Source: Brevibacterium limosum
GTDB lineage: Bacteria > Actinomycetota > Actinomycetes > Actinomycetales > Brevibacteriaceae
DNA: 64,000 nucleotides
Reading direction: 5' to 3'
NCBI RefSeq assembly: GCF_011617705.1
Contig: NZ_CP050154.1
Coordinates: 4,189,183-4,253,182 of the forward strand
Numbering within the stretch: the stretch's first letter is position 1; the number at the start of each line of letters is the position of its first letter. This document shows, piece by piece, positions 46,869 through 55,862 of the stretch. A model generated the notes under the pieces. The model was given only the letters and a program-made list of their open reading frames with translations. It made no database searches and was not told the origin of the DNA. Both the position numbers and the translations under genes were made by a program.

Positions 46869-46907
46869 CGCCCGGTCGGCTGCGAGACATTCGCAGCCGA
46901 CCGGGCG
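46869..46907 (+). terminator. Terminator after the aldehyde dehydrogenase
   Basis: Perfect 17-bp stem (46869-46885 with 46891-46907), 5-nt loop, followed by TTGTCGTGTGT. It lies between convergent genes. Confidence 0.85.
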
Positions 46908-46982
46908 TTGTCGTGTGTATCGCTTGTGTTGGAGGTCGTTCCACCGGCAATGAGCTGTTCGCGTTCGCGCGGCGCAGCAGTC

Positions 46983-47657
46983 TCAGCCGAGGCTGGGGTC
47001 GACGCGGATCGCCTCCGCGGCGTCGAGGGCGAGTTCGATGTGCTCTCCGTCGATGTCGATGGCGATCGATGAGGCGGCCGAGCTGACGGACGTCACCGTC
47101 AGGTGCGTGCCGATGACGATCCCCCGCTCGGTGAGGTAGCGCAGCAGTTCCGGCGAACGGTCCGAAACGCGCACCACTTCGACCTCGACACCGGGTGTCG
47201 TCTCCTCCAGCCGACGGCTCGGCACCGGAGACGTATGACCCTGAGTGTCCGGGATGGGGTCGCCGTGCGGGTCCCGCTCCGGGTGGCCGAGCACGGCGTT
47301 CATCCGTTCGAGCACGAGATCGGACACGGCATGTTCGAGCCGGTCGGCCTCGTCATGGACCTGATCCCAGCTCAGCCCGAGGGCCTCGACGAGGTAGGTC
47401 TCGACGATTCGGTGGCGGCGGACGATGGCCACGGCGATCTCACGGCCGGTCTCGGTGAGGACGATGCTGCCGTAGGGTTCGTAGTCGATATAGCCGTCGC
47501 GGGCGAGCTTCTTGAGATTCGCCGACACCGTCGAGGCGGTGACTCCGAGCTGCTCGGCCATCTCGGTGGTGGCGGGACGACCGCCGGGCCATTCGTAGGC
47601 CTTCCAGATGAGGGTGACGTAGTCCTCGACCATGCGAGTGACACTGGGGCGCGGCAT
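46983..47657 (-). CDS. mntR: DtxR-family regulator with MntR-like metal site
   Basis: A 224-residue metalloregulator: HTH about residues 28-68 (ATTEMAEQLGVTASTVSANLKKL), dimerisation/metal domain to about 135, and a C-terminal SH3-like FeoA domain. At the primary metal site, DtxR has Met10 and Cys102; here Asp12 (VEDYV) and Asp105 (HDEADRLEH) replace them, with Glu108-His109 kept. Bacillus MntR also uses carboxylates (Asp8, Glu99), so Mn(II) sensing is likelier than Fe(II). ATG 47657 gives a MntR-like start MPRPSVTRMVEDY; 47666 is possible. Follows the exchanger gene by about 10 bp. Confidence 0.88.
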   Translation of the reverse strand: MPRPSVTRMVEDYVTLIWKAYEWPGGRPATTEMAEQLGVTASTVSANLKKLARDGYIDYEPYGSIVLTETGREIAVAIVRRHRIVETYLVEALGLSWDQVHDEADRLEHAVSDLVLERMNAVLGHPERDPHGDPIPDTQGHTSPVPSRRLEETTPGVEVEVVRVSDRSPELLRYLTERGIVIGTHLTVTSVSSAASSIAIDIDGEHIELALDAAEAIRVDPSLG

Positions 47658-47667
47658 GGTCCTCATT

Positions 47668-49065
47668 CTACGCATCGGCCTTCGCATGACCGGTTTCGCT
47701 CGCGGACTCAGCCTGCGGACCACGATGTGGGACTCGGTCGGCGGGGTCCGCCTCGGCGAGGGGATCGTCCCCGCTCTCATCTGCAGACCCACGTGGCGGA
47801 CGGCGGAAGGGAGCCGCGAGGGTGGGGAGAATGTCACCCCGGTGGAGGATGAGGAAGACGATGGCCAGCCCCGCCTGGATCGCGGAGAGGACGTAGCGTC
47901 CGGACGTGTCCGTGACGAAGAACTGCAGCCCGAACAGACCCGCCAACCCGAGTGCCGGTGCCCAGTGGAAACGCAGGGCCAGGATGATCGCCACACCGAG
48001 GACGGTCTGCGTGGCCGTGAGCGTGAACTCCTCGATCTGGCGAGCGTCGAGGGGCAGCCCGAGACCGCCGCCGCCGGCGAAGTGGGCGATCGGCAGGGAC
48101 CCGACCAGCAGGCTCCACTGGTTGACCTTCGAGGCGATGAGCGTGCCGATCGCGGCGGCACCCATACCACGCAGGGCGAACATCGCGGCGATGATGAACT
48201 CCGGTGACTCCGAGGCCAACGGGGCCAGCCACTGGACGAGGAAGTAGCTGTCGATGCCGAGGCTCTCACCTGAGGCCACGAGCGCCTCGGCGAAGGGTTC
48301 GGCACTGAGCATGATGATGGCCGCAGAGACGGCGAAGAGCGCGAACACGGTCGCCCGGCGGGCTCTCTTCGGCATTTCCGCGATGAGTGCGGCCGCACCG
48401 ACGAACTCCTCTTCTTCGTTCGCGGCGGACTGGCCGGCCCGCCACAGGTAGAAGGCGAAGATGAGCACGAGGCCGATGCCGAACCACATCGGGATGCTGC
48501 CCATGAGCGGGATGGCGAAGGCGAGAACGCCGAGGATGACGAGGAATCCGATGTCCATGCGAGCGCCCCTGTCGAGTCGCAGCGAACGCGGAGCACGCAA
48601 TGGAGCGGCCCGCCCCTTAGAGTCAGCCGCCGATTCCGGCTCATGGCCGGACGCCGGCACGCTGGGGGCGCTGCGCTCGGTCATGCGGCGGGCGACGAGG
48701 AGGGCGACGATGACGACGAGCGGCCAACCGAAGCCGAGCAGCAGTCGGTTCGACCCGGTCATGTTCGCGGCCGCGAAATGCAGGTAGTCGGGATCCGTTC
48801 CCGACCGGAACGCATAGTAGAGGTCCACAGCGTATTCGGGCAGGACGGCGATGAGCGCGAGCAGCGCGATCGCCAGTGCTCCCGAGATGTCCTTCTGCGC
48901 CGCCTCGGCGGCCCAGGCCAGCAGGAACGCGGCCGCGACGATCGCGGCACCGAAGACGAAGAGCTCGAGGACCGGCGCCACCTCGGTGCCGGTGATGCGC
49001 AGCACCACGGCGGGTGCGGCGAGGACCAGGCAGACGGCGATGCGGCGAATGAGGGCGGTGGGCAT
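47668..49065 (-). CDS. CaCA-family cation exchanger
   Basis: A 465-residue membrane protein with two related halves. Alpha-repeat motifs: LLALIAVLPEYAVDLYYAF with NMTGSNRLL, and LASESPEFIIAAMFALRGMGAAAIGTLIASKVNQW. These are the ion-binding repeats of Na+/Ca2+ and H+/Ca2+ exchangers. A hydrophilic loop of about 50 residues joins the halves and a charged tail ends the protein. The MntR-like gene next in the operon makes Mn(II) export a reasonable hypothesis; Ca(II) is the family default. Confidence 0.87.
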   Translation of the reverse strand: MPTALIRRIAVCLVLAAPAVVLRITGTEVAPVLELFVFGAAIVAAAFLLAWAAEAAQKDISGALAIALLALIAVLPEYAVDLYYAFRSGTDPDYLHFAAANMTGSNRLLLGFGWPLVVIVALLVARRMTERSAPSVPASGHEPESAADSKGRAAPLRAPRSLRLDRGARMDIGFLVILGVLAFAIPLMGSIPMWFGIGLVLIFAFYLWRAGQSAANEEEEFVGAAALIAEMPKRARRATVFALFAVSAAIIMLSAEPFAEALVASGESLGIDSYFLVQWLAPLASESPEFIIAAMFALRGMGAAAIGTLIASKVNQWSLLVGSLPIAHFAGGGGLGLPLDARQIEEFTLTATQTVLGVAIILALRFHWAPALGLAGLFGLQFFVTDTSGRYVLSAIQAGLAIVFLILHRGDILPTLAAPFRRPPRGSADESGDDPLAEADPADRVPHRGPQAESASETGHAKADA

Positions 49066-49111
49066 GTCTTCCAGACTTCCCGGCGCGGATCGGGTGTGTC
49101 TACGGACAACT

Positions 49112-49127
49112 GAGACTTAGACGTCTC
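49112..49127. promoter_or_regulatory. Inverted repeat before the exchanger-mntR operon
   Basis: GAGAC-TTAGAC-GTCTC at 49112-49127, 47 bp before the exchanger start. Possible operator for the DtxR-family regulator encoded in the same operon. Confidence 0.45.
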
Positions 49128-49140
49128 CAACAATCGCACC

Positions 49141-49180
49141 GACCCGCGCGATCCGCTCTGCTCAGCGGATCTCGCGGGTT
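49141..49180 (-). terminator. Terminator between UvrA2 and the exchanger
   Basis: Stem 49141-49157 with 49164-49180 (15 of 17 paired), 6-nt loop, 44 bp after the UvrA2 stop in the minus direction. Confidence 0.7.
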
Positions 49181-49223
49181 GGGCCGGAGGGTGCGTGTGG
49201 CTCAGATCACCGGCCGCTCGGCA

Positions 49224-51836
49224 TCATTCCCTCAGTGCTGCGGCCAGGTATTTCGCCGACTGGCCCGCGCCGGCGGTGACGATGTCGGCGGGTGTGCCGG
49301 TTGCGACGACCCGGCCTCCGCTGTCACCGGCACCAGGGCCGAGTTCGATCACGTGGTCGGCGACGGCGACGACTCGCATATCGAGTTCGACCATGACGAC
49401 GGTGTTGCCGGCATCGACGAGTGACTGCAGGTGAGCGACGAGGCGGTCGGCATCGGCGCAGTGCAGACCCGAGGTCGGCTCGTCGAGGACGTAGAGAGTG
49501 TCGCCGCGCCCAGAGCGCTGCAGTTCGCTGGCGAGTTTGACCCGCTGCGCTTCACCTCCGGAGAGTTCGGTGGCGGGCTGGCCGAGGCGCAGATAGCCGA
49601 GGCCGACGTCGATGAGCGCGGACAGCGAGCGGATGATGTCGAATTCGCCGGTGAAGAACTCGTGGGCCTCGTCGACGCTCATAGCGAGGATCTCGGCGAC
49701 ATTGCGTCCGCGCCAGAGGACTTCGAGCGTGCTCGACTGGAAGCGGGTGCCGTGGCAGTCCGGACATTCGGTGTATACCGAGGGCAGGAAGAGCAGTTCG
49801 ACCATGACGAAACCTTCACCTTCGCAGGTCGGGCACCGTCCGCCGGCGACGTTGAAGGAGAATCGGCCGGGCTTATACCCGCGTTCCGTGGCTTCGGGAG
49901 TCTCGGCGAAGCGTCGACGCACATGATCGAACAGACCAGTGTAGGTCGCGACATTCGAGCGCGGGGTGCGACCGATGGGCTTCTGATCGATGCTCACGAC
50001 CCGACGGATGCCCGTGAGGTCACCGGTCACGGTGCCGCGCAGCTCCTCGGATTCGTCGACGAGCAGCAGATCGTCGCCCTCGGGTTCGGGGTCGCCCGCC
50101 TCGGAGGGCGAACCGAGCCGGTCACCGACGAGCACGGGCAGCACCTGGCTGACCAGGCTGGACTTCCCGGAACCCGAGACACCGGAGACCGCGGTCAGCG
50201 CGCCCAACGGCACCTCGACGCTGACGTCGACGAGGTTGTTGCGGCGGATGTCCTCCAGGCGCAGCCATCCCTGGGGATCGCGGAGTTCGTGGCGTTCCAG
50301 TCCGCGGCTGCCGAAGACATACCCGCGCGTCACGGACTCCTCGACCTCGGCCAGGCCGGCGGTGGGGCCGCTGAAGAGGACCTCTCCGCCGCGTTCGCCG
50401 GCACCGGGCCCGATGTCGACGAGCCAGTCGGCGTGCCGCATGATGTCGACGGAGTGTTCGACGACGAAGAGACTGTTGCCGCGCGCCTTCAAGCCGTCGA
50501 GGATGCCCATCAGCGCATCGACGTCCTGCGGGTGGAGGCCGGCCGAGGGTTCGTCGAGAACATAGACGACGCCGAAGAGCTCCGAGGTCAGTTGGGTTGC
50601 CAGCCGCAGTCTCTGGAGCTCTCCGCCGGACAGTGTCGGGGTGGTCCGATCGAGCGAGAGGTACCCGAGTCCGAGGTCGTTGATGGGCCGCAGTCGTTCG
50701 ATGAGTCCTTCGCCGAGGCGGACGAACGCAGCGATTTTCTCTATGGAGGGATGTTCACCGGCGGATGAGCCGTCAGCGGAGGAGAGGTGCTCTCCGGGTG
50801 AATCGTCGTCACCGTCAGCGTTCAGGGATGTTCCGGCCTCTGCGACGGTGTCGTCGAGGATGGTCATGAGTTCGTGCAGCGGCAGGGCGGAGAGCTCGGC
50901 GATGTCGCGGCCGGCGATCGTCACGGACAGGGCCTCGGGCTTGAGTTTCTTGCCGTGGCAGACCGGGCAGGACCCGGCGGTGAGGAACTCGGCGACCCGC
51001 TGCTTCATCGCGGTGCTCTTCGTGTTCGCGAAGGTGTCGAGCACGTACTTCCGGGCACCGACGAACGTTCCCGAATAGGTCGGTTCGGCGCCTGCGGCGA
51101 TCGCTTCGCGCGCCTCGGCGAGGGTGAGCCGAGAGTGGACGGGCAGGTGCGGGGTCTCCTCGGTGTAGAGGATCCAGTCGCGGTGTTCGCGCGGCAGGTC
51201 CTGCCAGGCGACGTCGACGTCGTAGCCGAGCGCCACGAGCACATCGCGCAGCTGGTGGCCGTGCCATGCCTTCGGCCAGGAGGCGATCGCCCGCTCCCGG
51301 ATGGTCAGCGTCGGATCCGGAACCATCCGCTTCTCGGGCACCTCGTAGACGCGGCCGATGCCGTGGCATTCGGGGCAGGCCCCTTCGACGGTGTTCGTCG
51401 AGAAGTCCTCGGCCAGCAGCATCGGCTGATCGTCGGGGTAGTGCCCTGCGCGGGAGTAGAGCATGCGCACGAGGCTGGAGACGGTCGTGATGCTGCCGAC
51501 GCTCGAGCGGGCGCTGCGGCCGCCTCGCTGCTGCTGCAGGGCCACGGCCGGCGGCATCCCGGTGATCGAATCGACGTCCGGGACGCCGGCCTGGTCGATG
51601 AGTCTGCGGGCGTAGGGGGCCACGGATTCGAGGTACCGGCGTTGGGATTCGGCGTAGAGGGTGCCGAAGGCCAGGGAGGACTTGCCCGATCCGGACACTC
51701 CCGTGAACACGACGAGTGCGTCCCTGGGCACGGCGAGATCGATATTGCGCAGGTTGTGCTCCCTGGCCCCGCGGACCCGCACGTCCGGCTGGATCTCGGG
51801 TGAGGACGTCGGTTCCGAGGGCAGAGAGGAGGTCAT
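49224..51836 (-). CDS. UvrA2-type ABC ATPase (drug or DNA-damage resistance)
   Basis: An 870-residue UvrA paralogue with two ABC units. Walker A motifs [15 protein letters not shown] and [14 protein letters not shown]; signatures [12 protein letters not shown] and [12 protein letters not shown]; zinc-finger Cys pairs CPECHG, CPVCHG, CPTCEG and CPDCHG. It is shorter than housekeeping UvrA (about 950) and appears to lack the UvrB-binding domain between Walker A and the first Cys pair, as in class II UvrA and DrrC-type drug-resistance proteins. It follows a DHA2 exporter gene on the same strand. Confidence 0.9.
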   Translation of the reverse strand: MTSSLPSEPTSSPEIQPDVRVRGAREHNLRNIDLAVPRDALVVFTGVSGSGKSSLAFGTLYAESQRRYLESVAPYARRLIDQAGVPDVDSITGMPPAVALQQQRGGRSARSSVGSITTVSSLVRMLYSRAGHYPDDQPMLLAEDFSTNTVEGACPECHGIGRVYEVPEKRMVPDPTLTIRERAIASWPKAWHGHQLRDVLVALGYDVDVAWQDLPREHRDWILYTEETPHLPVHSRLTLAEAREAIAAGAEPTYSGTFVGARKYVLDTFANTKSTAMKQRVAEFLTAGSCPVCHGKKLKPEALSVTIAGRDIAELSALPLHELMTILDDTVAEAGTSLNADGDDDSPGEHLSSADGSSAGEHPSIEKIAAFVRLGEGLIERLRPINDLGLGYLSLDRTTPTLSGGELQRLRLATQLTSELFGVVYVLDEPSAGLHPQDVDALMGILDGLKARGNSLFVVEHSVDIMRHADWLVDIGPGAGERGGEVLFSGPTAGLAEVEESVTRGYVFGSRGLERHELRDPQGWLRLEDIRRNNLVDVSVEVPLGALTAVSGVSGSGKSSLVSQVLPVLVGDRLGSPSEAGDPEPEGDDLLLVDESEELRGTVTGDLTGIRRVVSIDQKPIGRTPRSNVATYTGLFDHVRRRFAETPEATERGYKPGRFSFNVAGGRCPTCEGEGFVMVELLFLPSVYTECPDCHGTRFQSSTLEVLWRGRNVAEILAMSVDEAHEFFTGEFDIIRSLSALIDVGLGYLRLGQPATELSGGEAQRVKLASELQRSGRGDTLYVLDEPTSGLHCADADRLVAHLQSLVDAGNTVVMVELDMRVVAVADHVIELGPGAGDSGGRVVATGTPADIVTAGAGQSAKYLAAALRE

Positions 51837-51889
51837 GTGGTCACCGTACCAAGGAGGGACCTCGAATCACCGAGGCGGCCGGCGGGATT

Positions 51890-51918
51890 CCGCTGTTCCG
51901 GAGGCTCCGGAACAGCGG
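51890..51918 (-). terminator. Hairpin between the DHA2 exporter and UvrA2
   Basis: Arms 51890-51903 and 51905-51918 are perfectly complementary. It lies 40 bp after the exporter stop; no T-run follows, so it may attenuate rather than fully stop transcription into UvrA2. Confidence 0.65.
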
Positions 51919-51957
51919 TCATCCGACGGGCGTATCAGTCGGTCGACGAAGCGCCGG

Positions 51958-53469
51958 TCATTCGGCGGGAGCGTCGGCCGGCTCGACCACCTCGGCGGGG
52001 TGGTCGTCCTGGTCCTCGGGCTTGCGGATGAAGAACGCGAGGACGACGGGAACGATCGCGATGACCGTCGCCAGCAGGAACGCGGCGTGGCCGCCGGGGG
52101 CCCCCGCCTCGGGGATGGACTTGCCCTCCGCCTGACCCGAGTGCAGGGCCGCGGAGTAGATCGAGATGAGCAGCGCGGTGCCCGCGGCTCCGGCGACCTG
52201 CTGCAGGGTGTTCAGCGCGGCCGAACCATGCGAGTACAGGTGGCGCTCCAACGATCCCAGCGAGGCTGAGAACAGCGGGGTGAACGATCCGGCAAGGCCC
52301 AGCGACATGACGATCTGGACGATGATGAGCAGCCAGATCGGCGTGCCCACCCCGGCCATCGAATACGCGAACATCGACACGGCGATCATGATCGTGCCGG
52401 GCACGAGCAGCGTCTTCGGCCCCCGCGCGTCGTAGATGCGACCCATCACCGGCCCGAGCAGACCCATGATCACCGAACCCGGCAGGAGGACGAGGCCGGA
52501 CTGAGTGGCGCCGAGCCCGACGACGCTCTGCAGGTACAGCGGCAGCAGGGAGAACGTGCCGAACATCGACAGTGCGACGACGGCCATGATGATGACCGAG
52601 AAGACATAGTTGCGGGAACTGAACACGCGGAGGTCGAGCAGGGCACGATCGTCCTTCTGCAGGGCGAGCTGGCGCCAGACGAAGAGGGCGAGGAAGACCA
52701 CTCCGCCGCCGATCGTCGCCCAGGCCAGTGTGCTCTGGGATCCGCCGCCGGCCTCACCGCCGTGGCCGCGGCCGAACTGGCTGAGTCCGTAGACGATGCC
52801 ACCGAAGGCGAACACGGACAGGATGATGGAGACGACGTCGATCGGGGCGTGGGTCGACTCGCCGAGGTTGGTCATCCATTTCGCGCCGAGTGCCAGCGCG
52901 ATGAGCGCGATGGGCAGGATGATGCCGAAGAGCCAGCGCCAGCCCAGCGAATCGAGCACGATGCCCGACATCGTCGGTCCGATGGCCGGGGCCAGCGAGA
53001 TGACGAGGCCGACTCGACCCATCATCCGACCTCGCGAGTGTGCGGGGACCACGTTCATCATCGTGGTCATCAGCAGCGGCATCATGATGCCGGTGCCTGC
53101 GGCTTGGACGATCCGTCCGATGAGGAGCAGGGGGAATCCCTGCGAGACCAGGCAGATGAGCGTGCCCGCGGAGAACAGGATCATCGCGGCCAAGAAGATC
53201 TGGCGCGTGGTGAATCGCTGGAGGAGGAAGCCGGTCGTCGGAATGACGACGGCCATGGTGAGCATGAAAGCACTGGTCAGCCATTGACCGAGCTCGGGCG
53301 GGATGCCGAGGGCCTTGTTGAGTTCGGGGATGGCGATGGCCATCGTCGTCTCGTTGAGGATGGCCACGAAGGCGGCCACCAGCAGCAGCCAGATGACCTT
53401 CATACCTGCGGGGTCGATGGTCTCGGGCTGATGTGTCTGCGCGTGTGCGGGTGAGCTGTCGCTGGACAA
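51958..53469 (-). CDS. DHA2-family (EmrB/QacA) multidrug MFS exporter
   Basis: A 503-residue permease with about 14 membrane helices: VIWLLLVAAFVAILNETTMAIAIPELNKALG, QWLTSAFMLTMAVVIPTTGFLLQRF, LISLAPAIGPTMSGIVLDSLGWRWLFGIILP (motif C region), typical of the EmrB/QacA group of H+/drug antiporters. The first codon is TTG at 53469, supported by GGAG eight bases upstream. It precedes the UvrA2 gene, suggesting co-resistance. Confidence 0.9.
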   Translation of the reverse strand: MSSDSSPAHAQTHQPETIDPAGMKVIWLLLVAAFVAILNETTMAIAIPELNKALGIPPELGQWLTSAFMLTMAVVIPTTGFLLQRFTTRQIFLAAMILFSAGTLICLVSQGFPLLLIGRIVQAAGTGIMMPLLMTTMMNVVPAHSRGRMMGRVGLVISLAPAIGPTMSGIVLDSLGWRWLFGIILPIALIALALGAKWMTNLGESTHAPIDVVSIILSVFAFGGIVYGLSQFGRGHGGEAGGGSQSTLAWATIGGGVVFLALFVWRQLALQKDDRALLDLRVFSSRNYVFSVIIMAVVALSMFGTFSLLPLYLQSVVGLGATQSGLVLLPGSVIMGLLGPVMGRIYDARGPKTLLVPGTIMIAVSMFAYSMAGVGTPIWLLIIVQIVMSLGLAGSFTPLFSASLGSLERHLYSHGSAALNTLQQVAGAAGTALLISIYSAALHSGQAEGKSIPEAGAPGGHAAFLLATVIAIVPVVLAFFIRKPEDQDDHPAEVVEPADAPAE

Positions 53470-53837
53470 GACGGTGCTCCGTTCGGATGTATCTGTTGGG
53501 CCCTGGATGTGGGCGGAGGTCGCACGCAGATGCCGAGTCGACGCGCAGACGAAAGTAGGAACAGCAACTCAGACTAACGTATTCCCGTTTCCGGCCGACA
53601 GTGGGGAGAACCCGAAACCTCAGCGATCTTCGTCACGGCGGGCATCGGTGACGACCGGGCCGCCTCGGCGAGGTCAACGGGATATTCGATGGCGAGCAAG
53701 TTCACCGTCTCTTCGATTCGACGTATCGGGTGTTCATGACGGCGCTGTTAGCGTCGTCAGAGGCGACGATTCGTCCCAGAGACGACTCGTCTCCTGGAAA
53801 CACCAGTACCAGTCACACAGTCGAGCGGAACGAACGG
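53470..53837. other. 368-bp divergent region before the DHA2 exporter and CHAP genes
   Basis: Must hold promoters for both divergent genes. I see no clear -35/-10 pair and no further gene. A frame from 53730 runs into the CHAP gene but precedes its signal peptide and is not used. Confidence 0.5.
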
Positions 53838-54440
53838 ATGAGAATGACTCTGAAGAACGTCACCACGAAGACCATGACAGCTGCGATGATCGCCGGAGCA
53901 GTCGTGCTCGGCACCGGCACGATCGCCTCGGCCGCCGAGCCGGCGGCACCGCCCGCCGTCACCGCGGGGGCTGAGAACTCGGTTCCGGCCGCAGACTCCG
54001 GCACCGCCTCGGCGCCCGCCTCCGCCGGTGCAGAAGCGGAGAAGAAGTTCTCGAGCATCGGAGACTTCCTAAAGCATTACGAGGGCCAGTCGCTGGCGAA
54101 CTCGCAGGGTGGGTATCAGGGAGAATGCGTCAGCCTCATCTCCCGGGCCCTCGAAGAGGTCCACGGCGTCGACCACGGAGCGTGGGGCAACGCCGTCGAC
54201 TACCAAGCCGGCGGCTCCGGCGGGGCGAAGATGAAGGCGAACGGCTTCACCTGGCACACCGACCAGAAGTTCGAGAACGGCGACATCCTGGTCTGGGGCG
54301 ATGGGGCCGACACCTCTGCCTACGGCCATATCGGCATCTACTACGAGGGCCAGGTGTGGCACCAGAACTTCAACGGCGACCGCAGCCTGCACACCTATGA
54401 CGGCCTCATCGACGGTTACCTCGGGTACTGGCGCGCCTGA
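53838..54440 (+). CDS. Secreted CHAP-domain peptidoglycan amidase/endopeptidase
   Basis: A 200-residue protein with a signal peptide (hydrophobic residues about 13-31; likely cleavage after Ala33 near IASAAEP), an Ala/Pro linker to about residue 68, and a CHAP domain. Catalytic Cys97 lies in YQGECVSLISRAL and His164 in SAYGHIGIYYEG. CHAP enzymes cut peptidoglycan peptide bonds and may act in cell separation or competition. No cell-wall-binding repeats. Followed by a strong terminator. Confidence 0.9.
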   Translation: MRMTLKNVTTKTMTAAMIAGAVVLGTGTIASAAEPAAPPAVTAGAENSVPAADSGTASAPASAGAEAEKKFSSIGDFLKHYEGQSLANSQGGYQGECVSLISRALEEVHGVDHGAWGNAVDYQAGGSGGAKMKANGFTWHTDQKFENGDILVWGDGADTSAYGHIGIYYEGQVWHQNFNGDRSLHTYDGLIDGYLGYWRA

Positions 54441-54483
54441 GGCGATCTCGATCTGAAGGCCTGGCCCGAGGTCCCAGCGGACG

Positions 54484-54519
54484 ACGAAGGCTCCGAACCG
54501 ATCGGTTCGGAGCCTTCGT
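54484..54519. terminator. Terminator after the CHAP gene
   Basis: Stem 54484-54499 with 54504-54519, 4-nt loop GATC, followed by TCTAC. Convergent with tRNA-Ala, so it may serve both directions. Confidence 0.85.
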
Positions 54520-54549
54520 TCTACGAGTGCTGTCTCAAAACTACTCGAG

Positions 54550-54622
54550 TGGAGGTAAGGGGACTCGAACCCCTAACCCTCTGCTTGCAAAGCAGATGCG
54601 CTACCAATTGCGCCATACCCCC
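54550..54622 (-). tRNA. tRNA-Ala (TGC)
   Basis: Minus-strand cloverleaf: acceptor GGGGGTA/TACCTCC, D-arm with GCGCAATTGGTAGCGC, anticodon stem CTGCT with loop TTTGCAA (anticodon TGC), T-arm GGGGTTCGAGTCCCC. No encoded CCA. Confidence 0.96.
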
Positions 54623-54638
54623 GGACGGGTTCACACCC

Positions 54639-54755
54639 TCACACCGAATCGGTGTTTTCGGACCATTCGGCCTGGGCACTCTGGTTCTGGTGCCGCCACC
54701 CGAAGAACACTCCGAGTCCCACTAAAGTGAGACCGCTGAGAATCCATCGTCTCAT
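54639..54755 (-). CDS. DLW-39-like small membrane peptide
   Basis: A 38-residue peptide starting MRRWILSGLTLVGLGVFFGW and ending AEWSENTDSV. It has one membrane helix and an acidic C-terminus. Actinobacterial DLW-39 peptides occupy this spot beside tRNA-Ile/Ala and end in a similar D-L-W-A-E-A-T-D segment; here EWSENTDSV stands in that place. A strong ribosome-binding site CGAGGAGG precedes ATG 54755. Function unknown. It is on the same strand as, and between, the two tRNAs. Confidence 0.8.
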   Translation of the reverse strand: MRRWILSGLTLVGLGVFFGWRHQNQSAQAEWSENTDSV

Positions 54756-54793
54756 GATCCTCCTCGAAAGGAAATCCTGTTGTAACAGGACGT

Positions 54794-54867
54794 GGGCCTA
54801 CCTGGACTTGAACCAGGGACCTCTTCGTTATCAGCGAAGCGCTCTAACCGCCTGAGCTATAGGCCCT
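54794..54867 (-). tRNA. tRNA-Ile (GAT)
   Basis: Minus-strand cloverleaf: acceptor GGGCCTA/TAGGCCC, D-arm TAGCTCAGGCGGTTAGAGC, anticodon stem CTTCG with loop CTGATAA (anticodon GAT), T-arm CTGGTTCAAGTCCAG. No encoded CCA. Confidence 0.96.
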
Positions 54868-54954
54868 CATCGGGTGAACCCGAAGTAAAACAATACCCAT
54901 CCAGGGCAGACAAACACAAATCGGCACTCAGTGACACCCCTCACACCTCCCAGA

Positions 54955-55012
54955 ACTACCTGACGGCGGCTGAGCAACCTCGCGCGAGGTTGCTCAGCCG
55001 CCGTCGGGTAGT
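54955..55012. repeat. 58-bp palindrome, family copy 2
   Basis: Arms 54955-54983 and 54984-55012 pair at 28 of 29 positions, with the remaining pair T-G. It starts 13 bp beyond the stop of the DUF3566 gene (55026). The core CTACCTGACGGCGGC and AGCAACCT is shared with the 72-bp palindrome at 27058; the differing bases occur as matched pairs in both arms. Probably the 3' end of the gyr transcript before tRNA-Ile. Confidence 0.82.
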
Positions 55013-55025
55013 AATTGAGGAGGGG

Positions 55026-55862
55026 TCAGTCGTCGGTGAGGGTGAGGCTGAATCCGCCGGCGATGAGGGAGCCGATGTTGTAGATGAAGGCCGCCAAGGT
55101 CGACAGCGCCGTCATCAGCACGATGTTGATGACCGCGATGATGAAGCCGGCTGCGACGACCCGGCCGAATCCGAAGATCCCGATGATCCGCTCGGCCGAC
55201 TCCGCGCCGGCGAGCTCACTCATCGTCGATTCGAGGCCGCTCATCACACCGGTCGCCTGCAGCACGACCCACAGCACGATGAACGCGACGATGGTCGCGA
55301 TGCCGATCGCCACGGACATGAGGAACGACATCTTCATGACCGACCACGGGTCGACCGCAGAGACGGTGAGGCGGACGGTGCGAGGGCCCTTCTTCTTCTT
55401 GCCCTTCCCACTGTCGACCATGTTCTTCACGCCCATCTTCACGCCGCCGGAGCTGGCGCGGACGGTGTTCGCGGCATTTCCCATCACCGAGGTGGCGCTG
55501 CGGCCGCCGCCGCCCGATCCTTGGGAGCCCGAACCCTGCGAACCGGAAGCCGGTGCGCCAGTTCCCTGTGAGCCGGTCTGGCCACCCGATCCCTGCGAAC
55601 CGGTGTGTGCCGATGGCGTCGAACCGGCCGAGGGAGCCCGGTTGGGCTTCGGAGAGGCCTTAGGTGCGGGAGGGGCGACGACAGTGGCGTTCTGGCTGTT
55701 CGGTCCCGAGGAACCGCGACCGGAGCCGGATCCCTGCTTGGTGCCCGAACCGGCGGCGTCAGCCGGCTTCTCGTCCGACTTCGACGATCCGGCCGTCAGA
55801 CGGGTCGAGCCGCTTGACGTGCGTATGATCTTGCCTGAGCCTGGCTGTTTGCTATCGCTCAC
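55026..55862 (-). CDS. DUF3566 membrane protein downstream of gyrA
   Basis: A 278-residue protein: a long Ser/Gly/Pro/Gln low-complexity N-terminus (with GSQGSG repeats), then the DUF3566 domain from about residue 140 ([22 protein letters not shown]) with two membrane helices ([15 protein letters not shown] and [19 protein letters not shown]). Homologues follow gyrA across actinobacteria; function unknown. GTG start overlaps the gyrA stop (GTGA). Confidence 0.92.
   Translation of the reverse strand: MSDSKQPGSGKIIRTSSGSTRLTAGSSKSDEKPADAAGSGTKQGSGSGRGSSGPNSQNATVVAPPAPKASPKPNRAPSAGSTPSAHTGSQGSGGQTGSQGTGAPASGSQGSGSQGSGGGGRSATSVMGNAANTVRASSGGVKMGVKNMVDSGKGKKKKGPRTVRLTVSAVDPWSVMKMSFLMSVAIGIATIVAFIVLWVVLQATGVMSGLESTMSELAGAESAERIIGIFGFGRVVAAGFIIAVINIVLMTALSTLAAFIYNIGSLIAGGFSLTLTDD

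Noticed and set aside
53730..53837. N-terminal extension of the CHAP protein
   Set aside because: It would bury the signal peptide behind 36 residues; ATG 53838 gives a normal secretion signal.
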